Source of the DNA: Escherichia coli
GTDB taxonomy: Bacteria > Pseudomonadota > Gammaproteobacteria > Enterobacterales > Enterobacteriaceae
Direction of reading: 5' to 3'
Length of the DNA: 64,000 bases
Assembly (NCBI RefSeq): GCF_036503815.1
Contig: NZ_AP027764.1
Location: forward strand, 3,968,001-4,032,000
In this document: in pieces, positions 44,950 through 51,828 of the stretch
Position numbering within the stretch: position 1 is the stretch's first letter
Layout of the letters: every line of letters begins with the position of its first letter
Translations under genes and position numbers: made by a program
The notes under the pieces: generated by a model
The model's database searches: none
The model's input: only the letters and a program-made list of their open reading frames with translations
What the model was told of the DNA's origin: nothing

Positions 44950-45076
44950 TATACTCTAAATAATTCAAGTTGCAGGAAGGCGGCAAGCGAGTGAATCCCC
45001 AGGAGCTTACATAAGTAAGTGACTGGGGTGAGCGAACGCAGACGCAGCACATGCAACTTGAAGTATGACGAGTATA
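44950..45076. repeat. Full-length ERIC (IRU) element
   Basis: The 127-bp length, the terminal TATACTC / GAGTATA inverted repeat and the central core (GTGAATCCCCAGGAGCTTAC at 44991-45010 and AAGTAAGTGACTGGGGTGAG at 45013-45032) match the enterobacterial repetitive intergenic consensus. It lies just after panC, convergent end with rpnC, so it will be transcribed from panBC. It can form a long imperfect hairpin. Confidence 0.95.
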
Positions 45077-45165
45077 ACTGGCGCTACGGCTGATGGCGCC
45101 AATTATTAATTTGCCCCACGTCATGACGATGACGTCTGTAAGCGGTTATTCATATCGCAGGCAAT

Positions 45166-45366
45166 TTAGTTAATCAGCTTATCAAGCTCAGCAAGAGGTA
45201 AATTTGCCATCTCTGCAACGTCTTCCCGAGACATTCCTTTACTCAGAAGACGCAGGGCGAATTCTTGCCTTTCCTCCTGTCTTCCCAGCTGAATCCCCTT
45301 CTCAATCCCCTTCTCAATCCCCTTCTCAATTCCCTTCTCTTCAAACCACTGCGCCAACGTCATCAT
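45166..45366 (-). CDS. Candidate internal small protein RpnC-S within rpnC
   Basis: In the rpnC frame, two adjacent ATGs at 45366-45361 are preceded by GGGAGGGGAG (45379-45370), with the GGGAGG part 7 bases before the first ATG. This is far better than the average internal Met. The product would be 66 residues: MMTLAQWFEE, the EKGI repeats and the C-terminal helical domain. Rpn genes in other E. coli have been reported to make such short inhibitory forms; for this gene it is inference. Confidence 0.6.
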   Translation of the reverse strand: MMTLAQWFEEKGIEKGIEKGIEKGIQLGRQEERQEFALRLLSKGMSREDVAEMANLPLAELDKLIN

Positions 45367-46086
45367 AGACTCCCCTCCCGTTTCCCTGTCTCTCAGCACA
45401 CCATAAAACAAATCCGCTTGTTCAGTATGACCGCGTTGCAGCATATAGTTTTGCATGGCAACTAACTGACTTCCGCTAGTGTACCCTTCGTCAATCAGCG
45501 TGACCAGTTGCTCCAGCAATAACATTAAGTCGCGCTGGCGAATATGTTTTTGCAGCAGTTCGAGAATCGCAATCCGCCGATGTTGCATGATTTCGTCATC
45601 CGGTGTGATAGTGATATCCACCAGCGGGAAAGGACTGTTATAGACGCGTCGCGCCAGCTCCGGCGAGTAAAACATATCAAACCAGCACATTGAGAGCGGA
45701 TAAGGTGTGGCCTCGCCCTGATAAAACAGAATCGGCACCACCAGCGGCAGCTTATCGTGATCTGCCTCCAGATGCCGGTGCATGGCAGCAATAGAATAAC
45801 GCATCATGCGAAACGCCATTTTTTTATCCGGCTTGCTTTGGTGTTCAATCACAACATGTAGATAGCCCGTATTACCCTGCATTTGCACGGAATAGAGCAC
45901 GTCAGTGCTGTGCCCTTTCAGGCTTTCTTCAATAAAACTCCCCGACTCAAGATGCAGCGTGTCGAGGTCACACAGTTCGCGTAGCTCCGCTGGCAAATGG
46001 ATATCCAGAAAGTCGCGAGCCGTTTCCGCGTGCATTAAAAATTGTTTAAACACCGCATCATGCGGTGTGGTACTCGGTGCATCCAT
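45166..46086 (-). CDS. rpnC: Rpn-family recombination-promoting nuclease/putative transposase
   Basis: Rpn proteins are PD-(D/E)XK DNA endonucleases that raise recombination and, in recent work, act as toxic anti-phage proteins held back by a product of an internal start. The 306-residue protein (K-12 YadD/RpnC about 300) has the conserved N-terminal HDAVFKQFL, the nuclease core with GYLHVVIEHQSKPDKKMAFRM split about residues 75-95 (E-x-Q type), and an EKGIEKGI repeat linker (about 250-265). The C-terminal 40 residues look like a small helical domain. It sits alone between panC and panD on the opposite strand, with the ERIC element downstream. Confidence 0.93.
   Translation of the reverse strand: MDAPSTTPHDAVFKQFLMHAETARDFLDIHLPAELRELCDLDTLHLESGSFIEESLKGHSTDVLYSVQMQGNTGYLHVVIEHQSKPDKKMAFRMMRYSIAAMHRHLEADHDKLPLVVPILFYQGEATPYPLSMCWFDMFYSPELARRVYNSPFPLVDITITPDDEIMQHRRIAILELLQKHIRQRDLMLLLEQLVTLIDEGYTSGSQLVAMQNYMLQRGHTEQADLFYGVLRDRETGGESMMTLAQWFEEKGIEKGIEKGIEKGIQLGRQEERQEFALRLLSKGMSREDVAEMANLPLAELDKLIN
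45289..45336 (-). repeat. Four 12-bp tandem repeats inside rpnC
   Basis: Units CTCAATCCCCTT repeat at 45289, 45301, 45313 and 45325 (the first and last differ by one base each). They encode the KGIE repeats. Copy-number change would stay in frame, in both the long and the short rpnC products. Confidence 0.9.
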
Positions 46087-46310
46087 CTTCCCTGCCTTCC
46101 GTGTTGTCTTGCGTGAAGGCAGTATCCAGTCAAGGCGCGCCGTCGTCAGCCGCCTCTTTAGTGTTTACCGAGCAGCGTTCAGAGAAATTTCAATTTGTTA
46201 CAGGTGTTACATGGCTCGCTTCGGCACGGTACGCAAACTGCTGATGCAAATGCCGTCAGATGAGTAGACACTAAACAAAAATCGGGCAATACTGCGTGAG
46301 AATTTCCTCA

Positions 46311-46329
46311 AAGCAGGCACCGCCTGCTT
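46311..46329 (+). promoter_or_regulatory. Hairpin in the panD leader
   Basis: Perfect 8-bp arms AAGCAGGC (46311-46318) and GCCTGCTT (46322-46329) with a 3-base ACC loop, 31 bp before the panD ATG. No T run follows, so it is not an obvious terminator. It could stabilise or control panD mRNA; the function is unknown. Confidence 0.5.
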
Positions 46330-46359
46330 CGTTAACGACAGGGTAGAAAGGTAGAAGTT

Positions 46360-46740
46360 ATGATTCGCACGATGCTGCAGGGCAAACTCCACCGCGTGAA
46401 AGTGACTCATGCGGACCTGCACTATGAAGGTTCTTGCGCCATTGACCAGGATTTTCTTGACGCAGCCGGTATTCTCGAAAACGAAGCCATTGATATCTGG
46501 AATGTCACCAACGGCAAGCGTTTCTCCACCTATGCCATCGCGGCAGAGCGCGGTTCGAGAATTATTTCTGTTAACGGTGCGGCGGCCCACTGCGCCAGCG
46601 TCGGCGATATTGTCATCATCGCCAGCTTCGTCACTATGCCGGATGAAGAAGCCCGTACATGGCGACCCAACGTTGCTTATTTTGAAGGCGACAATGAAAT
46701 GAAACGTACCGCGAAAGCGATTCCAGTTCAGGTGGCCTGA
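46360..46740 (+). CDS. panD: Aspartate 1-decarboxylase (pyruvoyl enzyme)
   Basis: PanD makes beta-alanine from aspartate for pantothenate. The 126-residue proenzyme cleaves itself between Gly24 and Ser25 (YEGSCAID) to give the pyruvoyl group; both residues are present, with Tyr58 nearby in the expected region. Maturation needs PanZ, encoded elsewhere. It has its own upstream region, being separated from panBC by rpnC. The convergent yadE ends 3 bp after the stop. Confidence 0.98.
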
Positions 46741-46743
46741 TAA

Positions 46744-47973
46744 TCACCCCTGCGGCTGGTTACTCACCAGCCGCGACATCGTCTCCAGCGAATCCGTTCT
46801 TAAGATATAAAGCCGTTTTAGTAACAACGGATTATCCCCCGGTTTTACTTTGCCTTTCATGGTGGTCACTGCCAGATGAAATCCGGCTTCACGTGCCGCC
46901 TTCACCGCTTTGTCATTAAAACCGCCAAACGGATAAGAAAGATACAAGACATGTGGATTAAACTGCGCCAGCGCCCGACGCGATCGCGCAAAATCAAACA
47001 GAATATTGTGCTCACTACGGCTCAGTAATATGGGGCGGCGATAGCCATCTATCCGATGCAAAAAATGAGTATGTGACTGGAAATCAAATACATCACGAAT
47101 TTCGTTAAGCTCAGAAATGCTCATAAATTGCAGCGATTTTGGATCCCATTTCTGCGGGTGACGTTTGATGCGCGAGGTAACAATAAATGCCGTCGCCTTC
47201 ATACCATAGTGTTTCAACACAGGATACGCATAGCGGCTAACCGACTTGAGACCATCATCAAAGGTAATCACCACGGCACGTGCCGGGAGATTAATGTTAT
47301 TCTGCACGTAACCTTCCAGCTGCGTCATGCTCAGTGTCGCGTACCCCCTGTCGCGCAGCCAGGCCATCTGGTTATTGAAGGCGCGTACCGAGGTGGTCGT
47401 CGAAGTATGGCGAAAACGGGTGTTTTCTTCGTCGCGCAGAATATGATGATAGGTTAGCACCGGCAGGCCATTGTCGGGTTGGGCATCCAGCGCGCTGATA
47501 TAGGCCAGTCGATCGCCAATACGGATCTGATACCAGGTTTGGTTTAACCTATCTTTCAGTTTATGCAAAATCGGATAACGCAAATTGTCCGCCAGTACCC
47601 CAAATGGCGCACTGCCCACACTCGGCGCGTTATAAACCGGCGTATCTTTCCAGGTTATTAAGTTCTGATTACTCAGCGGCTTGTTGAGGTCACCCAAACC
47701 GTCTTCAACTTTTTGTCGCCCCTGAACCGGCTCGAGATGACCTTTATCGATAAACCCTTTGCCAAAGCCAAAATTAAATGCGTAATAACTTGCGGCAGTG
47801 GGCTCCACGGCAATGATTTGTCCGGCCCGAATATTCCCTACTGTCACCATTTTGTCGCCAATTTGCGCCCAGACCGCGGCATTTTCGATGGTTTGCATAT
47901 AACGGGCAGGTAATGCGGCACTGACGCTTGTGGTAAACAGCATCAGCAGGAGAATAACAGCTTGTTTATACAT
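46744..47973 (-). CDS. yadE: Putative polysaccharide deacetylase YadE
   Basis: A 409-residue exported protein with a NodB-type polysaccharide deacetylase domain. Signal peptide about residues 1-19 (ends VSA-A). The N-terminal part (about 40-180) is SH3-like. The catalytic domain begins about 215; motif 1 is VVITFDDGLKSVS (metal and catalytic Asp pair) and motif 2 is DFQSHTHFLH (metal His). The substrate is not known. It ends 3 bp from the panD stop, with no obvious separate terminator. Sequence agrees with the remembered K-12 gene. Confidence 0.93.
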   Translation of the reverse strand: MYKQAVILLLMLFTTSVSAALPARYMQTIENAAVWAQIGDKMVTVGNIRAGQIIAVEPTAASYYAFNFGFGKGFIDKGHLEPVQGRQKVEDGLGDLNKPLSNQNLITWKDTPVYNAPSVGSAPFGVLADNLRYPILHKLKDRLNQTWYQIRIGDRLAYISALDAQPDNGLPVLTYHHILRDEENTRFRHTSTTTSVRAFNNQMAWLRDRGYATLSMTQLEGYVQNNINLPARAVVITFDDGLKSVSRYAYPVLKHYGMKATAFIVTSRIKRHPQKWDPKSLQFMSISELNEIRDVFDFQSHTHFLHRIDGYRRPILLSRSEHNILFDFARSRRALAQFNPHVLYLSYPFGGFNDKAVKAAREAGFHLAVTTMKGKVKPGDNPLLLKRLYILRTDSLETMSRLVSNQPQG

Positions 47974-48036
47974 GAAAAAATAACCAGGGATGAAACAACG
48001 CTTTTATTGTAGCAAAAGCGTCATCAGGATCGCGGG

Positions 48037-48477
48037 TTAATACTCATACAAATTATGTTTGAGGACGAAAGGCGGATTTTTTTGTTGTTGGTGCCAAAGA
48101 CTACTGACCTCCGGCGCACCCAGTTCGACAATTCGCTCGCGAAACTCAGCGCTGGATAATGTTTCACGGTAGGCCAGCATCTGTTCAACTAACGGTAACG
48201 TTACCCCAGAAATCACTTCACAGCGGGAGTGTTTGTGGCTTAATAGCGAAGCCACGCGGTACGGCGGCGCTCCGGCAATATCAGTTAAAAAGATCACCCC
48301 ATCGCCAGAGTCTGCTTCATGCAGAGCATCGCACATCATACGGCTGAGCATATTAGAACTTAATCCGCGCCAGAAATTCACGGCCCGGCACTGAAGAAGC
48401 GCCCCGTGTTTTTTCTCCAGCGCATCCAGTATCTCTTGCGCCCGATCATCGTGACAGGTAATAACCCAACCTAGCAT
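48037..48477 (-). CDS. yadI: Predicted PTS enzyme IIA component YadI
   Basis: A 146-residue protein of the mannose-type EIIA family. The phosphorylated His is expected at residue 9 (GWVITCHDD), where the family has HG or HD. A DGVIFLTDIAGAPPYRVA segment (about residues 58-75) matches the family's phosphohistidine-stabilising Asp motif. No EIIB or EIIC partners are nearby, so it is an orphan and its sugar is unknown. Its ribosome site is GGAGGAAG. yadE follows downstream, 63 bp on. Confidence 0.92.
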   Translation of the reverse strand: MLGWVITCHDDRAQEILDALEKKHGALLQCRAVNFWRGLSSNMLSRMMCDALHEADSGDGVIFLTDIAGAPPYRVASLLSHKHSRCEVISGVTLPLVEQMLAYRETLSSAEFRERIVELGAPEVSSLWHQQQKNPPFVLKHNLYEY

Positions 48478-48546
48478 CGCCTTCCTCCTTAGCCGAAAAT
48501 CAGTCTACCCTGACCATGGTTGATAAAGGGTGATAGTCGTCAAAAC

Positions 48547-48574
48547 TCCTCTCCCCCGAATCCAGAGGAGAGGA
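48547..48574 (-). terminator. Hairpin downstream of yadH
   Basis: Arms TCCTCTCC (48547-48554) and GGAGAGGA (48567-48574) pair perfectly across a 12-base loop, 8 bp past the yadH stop. On the minus strand a short GTTTTG follows. It probably ends the yadGH transcript. Confidence 0.65.
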
Positions 48575-48581
48575 AATAGCC

Positions 48582-49352
48582 TTAGCTACGCAGACCACGC
48601 CCACGTTGGATCAGCGACCAGCAAATCAAATAAAACGCCACAATAAAGACCACCAGTACGCCAAAGGTAGTGACCAGCGGCACATCATTGATACCGAGGA
48701 AGCCGTAGCGGAAACCACTGATCATATAAACGATCGGGTTCAGGTGCGACAGTCCCTGCCAGAACGGCGGCAGCAAAGTCAGGGAGTAAAAGACCCCGCC
48801 CAAATACGTGAGTGGCGTTAACACAAAGGTTGGCACCAGGCTGATGTCATCGAACGTTTTGGCAAACACGCCGTTCAGCAATCCAGCAAGGGAGAATAAC
48901 ACCGCCGTGAGCACCAGCGTTAAAGCGACAAATACCCACGAATGTACCTGAAAAGGCACAAAAAACAGTGAAATTGCCGTCACCAGAATGCCAACAAACA
49001 GTCCGCGTGCTACGCCACCGCCGACATATCCGGCAATAATCACGTGAGTCGGTACGGGTGCAACCAGCAGCTCTTCAATATTACGCTGAAACTTGGCACC
49101 AAAAAATGATGAAGCGACGTTGGCGTAGGCATTGGTGATTACCGACATCATGATCAGCCCCGGCACGATGAACTGCATATAGCTGAAGCCATGCATATCG
49201 CCGATGCGCGAACCAATCAGGTTACCGAAGATAATAAAATAAAGGGTCATGGTGATGACCGGTGGCACCAGCGTCTGCACCCAGATACGCATAAAGCGAT
49301 GGATCTCTTTCGCCCAGATGCTTTTTAGTGCCACCCAGTAAAGATGCATCAT
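48582..49352 (-). CDS. yadH: ABC-2 type transporter permease YadH
   Basis: A 256-residue inner-membrane protein of the ABC-2 family with about six hydrophobic segments, starting around residue 25. The family's conserved segment NIEELLVAPVPTHVIIAGY (about residues 90-110) is present. It pairs with the YadG ATPase, whose gene overlaps its start by 4 bp. ABC-2 systems usually export drugs or polysaccharides; the substrate here is not known. Confidence 0.94.
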   Translation of the reverse strand: MMHLYWVALKSIWAKEIHRFMRIWVQTLVPPVITMTLYFIIFGNLIGSRIGDMHGFSYMQFIVPGLIMMSVITNAYANVASSFFGAKFQRNIEELLVAPVPTHVIIAGYVGGGVARGLFVGILVTAISLFFVPFQVHSWVFVALTLVLTAVLFSLAGLLNGVFAKTFDDISLVPTFVLTPLTYLGGVFYSLTLLPPFWQGLSHLNPIVYMISGFRYGFLGINDVPLVTTFGVLVVFIVAFYLICWSLIQRGRGLRS

Positions 49353-50275
49353 GCGCGATCTCCTTGTTTTTCATTAACCAGTGAAACAAACAGCTCTTCC
49401 AGACGGTTAGCTTTGTTACGCATACTTAATACCTGAATACCCTGCTCACTTAACTGCGTGAATACACTGTTGATCCCCTGCTCACGCAGCACTTCAACTT
49501 CCAGCGTAGCGGTATCGACCAGTCGATACTGATAGCCATCGAGCTTCGGTAATGGGCTTTTCGGCGCGAGATCGAGAATAAAAGTTTCCGATTTCAGCTT
49601 CGCCAGCAGCGCCTTCATCGAGGTATTTTCCACCAGCTCACCGTGTTGAATAATGCCGATATTGCGACACAGCATTTCTGCTTCTTCCAGGTAATGCGTG
49701 GTAAGAATGATGGTGGTGCCTTTGTCGTTTAAATCCTTCAAAAATCCCCACATCGAGCGGCGAAGTTCGATATCCACGCCTGCGGTCGGTTCGTCAAGAA
49801 TCAGCAGTTTAGGTTCGTGCATCAGCGCGCGGGCAATCATTAAACGGCGCTTCATCCCGCCAGATAACATACGCGCACGTTCGTTACGTTTTCCCCATAA
49901 ATCGAGCTGTTTAAGATACTTTTCGCTACGGATGTACGCTTCTTTGCGCTCTACACCATAGTACCCCGCCTGATTCACCACAATTTGCTGTACGGTTTCA
50001 AACGGGTTGAAGTTAAATTCCTGCGGCACCAGCCCCAACTGACGTTTAGCGTTAACGACATCCTTCTCGAGATCGTAACCAAATACGCGGACCCGCCCGG
50101 AGGTTTTATTTACCAGAGAGCTGATAATACCAATAGTGGTTGATTTCCCGGCCCCGTTCGGCCCGAGAAGCGCATAAAAATCACCCGCTTCGACCTGCAA
50201 ATCGATTCCACGAAGCGCCTGAACGCCGCCTGGATAGGTTTTTTTAAGCTGTTGAAGTTCCAGTGCAATGGTCAT
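49349..50275 (-). CDS. yadG: ABC transporter ATP-binding protein YadG
   Basis: A 308-residue ATPase partner of YadH. Walker A GPNGAGKST (about residues 38-46), signature LSGGMKRRLM (about 138), Walker B LLILDEPTAGVD (about 157-168) and the H-loop TTHYLEEAE are present. The C-terminal 80 residues form the extra domain typical of ABC-2 exporters. It is divergent from can with a 108-bp gap, and its stop overlaps the yadH start by 4 bp. Confidence 0.95.
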   Translation of the reverse strand: MTIALELQQLKKTYPGGVQALRGIDLQVEAGDFYALLGPNGAGKSTTIGIISSLVNKTSGRVRVFGYDLEKDVVNAKRQLGLVPQEFNFNPFETVQQIVVNQAGYYGVERKEAYIRSEKYLKQLDLWGKRNERARMLSGGMKRRLMIARALMHEPKLLILDEPTAGVDIELRRSMWGFLKDLNDKGTTIILTTHYLEEAEMLCRNIGIIQHGELVENTSMKALLAKLKSETFILDLAPKSPLPKLDGYQYRLVDTATLEVEVLREQGINSVFTQLSEQGIQVLSMRNKANRLEELFVSLVNEKQGDRA

Positions 50276-50383
50276 AAATTTTTACTTACCTTACGTTCTT
50301 ACACTTTATCTGTGGTTTAAATCGTCCCGGAGTTGCCCTATATTAGCCAAACGTAATTATTTGGTTACAGGTCGTTAACCTCC

Positions 50384-51046
50384 ATGAAAGACATAGATAC
50401 ACTCATCAGCAACAATGCACTATGGTCAAAAATGCTGGTGGAAGAGGATCCCGGGTTTTTTGAGAAACTGGCGCAAGCGCAAAAACCGCGCTTTCTATGG
50501 ATTGGATGTTCCGACAGTCGCGTTCCTGCAGAACGTTTAACCGGTCTTGAGCCGGGCGAACTCTTTGTTCACCGTAATGTTGCTAACCTGGTCATTCACA
50601 CCGACCTGAACTGCCTTTCCGTGGTTCAGTATGCAGTGGATGTTCTCGAAGTTGAACACATTATTATCTGTGGCCACTACGGTTGCGGCGGCGTACAGGC
50701 CGCAGTTGAAAACCCGGAACTGGGGCTTATCAACAACTGGCTGCTGCACATTCGCGATATCTGGTTCAAACATAGCTCATTGCTTGGCGAAATGCCGCAA
50801 GAGCGCCGTCTGGATACCTTGTGCGAACTGAACGTCATGGAGCAGGTATATAACCTGGGCCACTCCACCATTATGCAATCAGCGTGGAAACGCGGGCAGA
50901 AAGTTACCATTCACGGCTGGGCCTACGGCATTCACGACGGTTTGCTGCGTGATCTGGATGTTACCGCCACCAACCGCGAAACCCTTGAACAACGTTACCG
51001 TCACGGGATTTCCAATCTCAAGCTGAAACACGCCAACCACAAATAA
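50384..51046 (+). CDS. can: Beta-class carbonic anhydrase Can
   Basis: Can (YadF) interconverts CO2 and bicarbonate and supplies bicarbonate for carboxylation at normal CO2. The 220-residue protein has the beta-class zinc ligands: Cys42 and Asp44 in GCSDSR, His98 and Cys101 in CGHYGCGG. The E. coli enzyme is pH-regulated allosterically. It is convergent with hpt across a REP-like hairpin. Confidence 0.98.
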   Translation: MKDIDTLISNNALWSKMLVEEDPGFFEKLAQAQKPRFLWIGCSDSRVPAERLTGLEPGELFVHRNVANLVIHTDLNCLSVVQYAVDVLEVEHIIICGHYGCGGVQAAVENPELGLINNWLLHIRDIWFKHSSLLGEMPQERRLDTLCELNVMEQVYNLGHSTIMQSAWKRGQKVTIHGWAYGIHDGLLRDLDVTATNRETLEQRYRHGISNLKLKHANHK

Positions 51047-51054
51047 AAACACCA

Positions 51055-51077
51055 TGCCGGATGCAACACATCCGGCA
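51055..51077. terminator. REP-like hairpin between can and hpt
   Basis: Perfect 9-bp arms TGCCGGATG (51055-51063) and CATCCGGCA (51069-51077) with a CAACA loop. The sequence is that of a REP-type stem and lies between convergent genes, so it can end or protect both transcripts. Confidence 0.75.
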
Positions 51078-51086
51078 CATCCGCAC

Positions 51087-51623
51087 TTACTCGTCCAGCA
51101 GCACTACTTTGCCGATGTACGGCAGATGGCGGTAACGCTGAGCGTAATCAATGCCGTAACCCACCACAAACTCATCCGGGATCGAGAAACCGATAAATTC
51201 TACCGGGACGTTCACTTCACGACGGGACGGTTTATCCAGCAGCGTACAAATCGCCAGCGACTTCGGTTCGCGCAGGCTTAAGATTTCACGCACTTTCGAC
51301 AGTGTATTACCCGAGTCGATGATATCTTCAACAATCAGCACGTCCTTGCCACGGATATCTTCATCCAGATCTTTGAGGATTTTCACATCGCGGGTGGTGG
51401 ACATGCCGCTACCGTAGCTGGAGGCGGTCATAAAATCGACTTCATGAGATACCTGAACTTCACGGCACAGGTCCGCCATAAACATAAATGAGCCACGCAG
51501 CAGGCCTACCAGCACCATATCGCTGCCGCTGTCTTTGTAACGCTCAGTAATCTGACGACCCAGTTCGGCGATACGCGCTTTAATCTCCGCTTCGGGGATC
51601 ATTACTTCTACAGTATGTTTCAT
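51087..51623 (-). CDS. hpt: Hypoxanthine phosphoribosyltransferase
   Basis: Hpt converts hypoxanthine (and guanine less well) to IMP in purine salvage. The 178-residue protein carries the PRPP-binding motif VLIVEDIIDSGNT (about residues 95-107). I used the ATG at 51623 (MKHTVEV), which gives 178 residues; the ATG four codons upstream (MVRD) gives the older 182-residue version. It is divergent from gcd with a CRP site between the two genes. Confidence 0.96.
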   Translation of the reverse strand: MKHTVEVMIPEAEIKARIAELGRQITERYKDSGSDMVLVGLLRGSFMFMADLCREVQVSHEVDFMTASSYGSGMSTTRDVKILKDLDEDIRGKDVLIVEDIIDSGNTLSKVREILSLREPKSLAICTLLDKPSRREVNVPVEFIGFSIPDEFVVGYGIDYAQRYRHLPYIGKVVLLDE

Positions 51624-51751
51624 ATCTCTAACCATATGATTTAAAAACAAATCACTTCGCACGGGCAGGTTTTGGCACCGCAACAAAGCGCAAGACACGC
51701 AGTATACCAGTAAAACTATTCATTGGCGGAATCTGTTAATAAAGCTCGAAT

Positions 51752-51767
51752 TGTGATGACGATCACA
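51752..51767. promoter_or_regulatory. CRP-binding site between hpt and gcd
   Basis: TGTGATGACGATCACA contains both perfect consensus half-sites (TGTGA and TCACA) with the standard 6-bp spacer. It lies 128 bp upstream of hpt and 61 bp upstream of gcd. I recall published work reporting that cAMP-CRP activates hpt and represses gcd from this region. Confidence 0.9.
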
Positions 51768-51828
51768 CATGTTAAAACCTATAATTAATTGCTACTAAAA
51801 TATTAATGAATTGAAATGGTGTCTCTTT

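Noticed and set aside
45289..45336. Possible CRISPR-like short repeats
   Set aside because: They are 12-bp direct coding repeats with no spacers.
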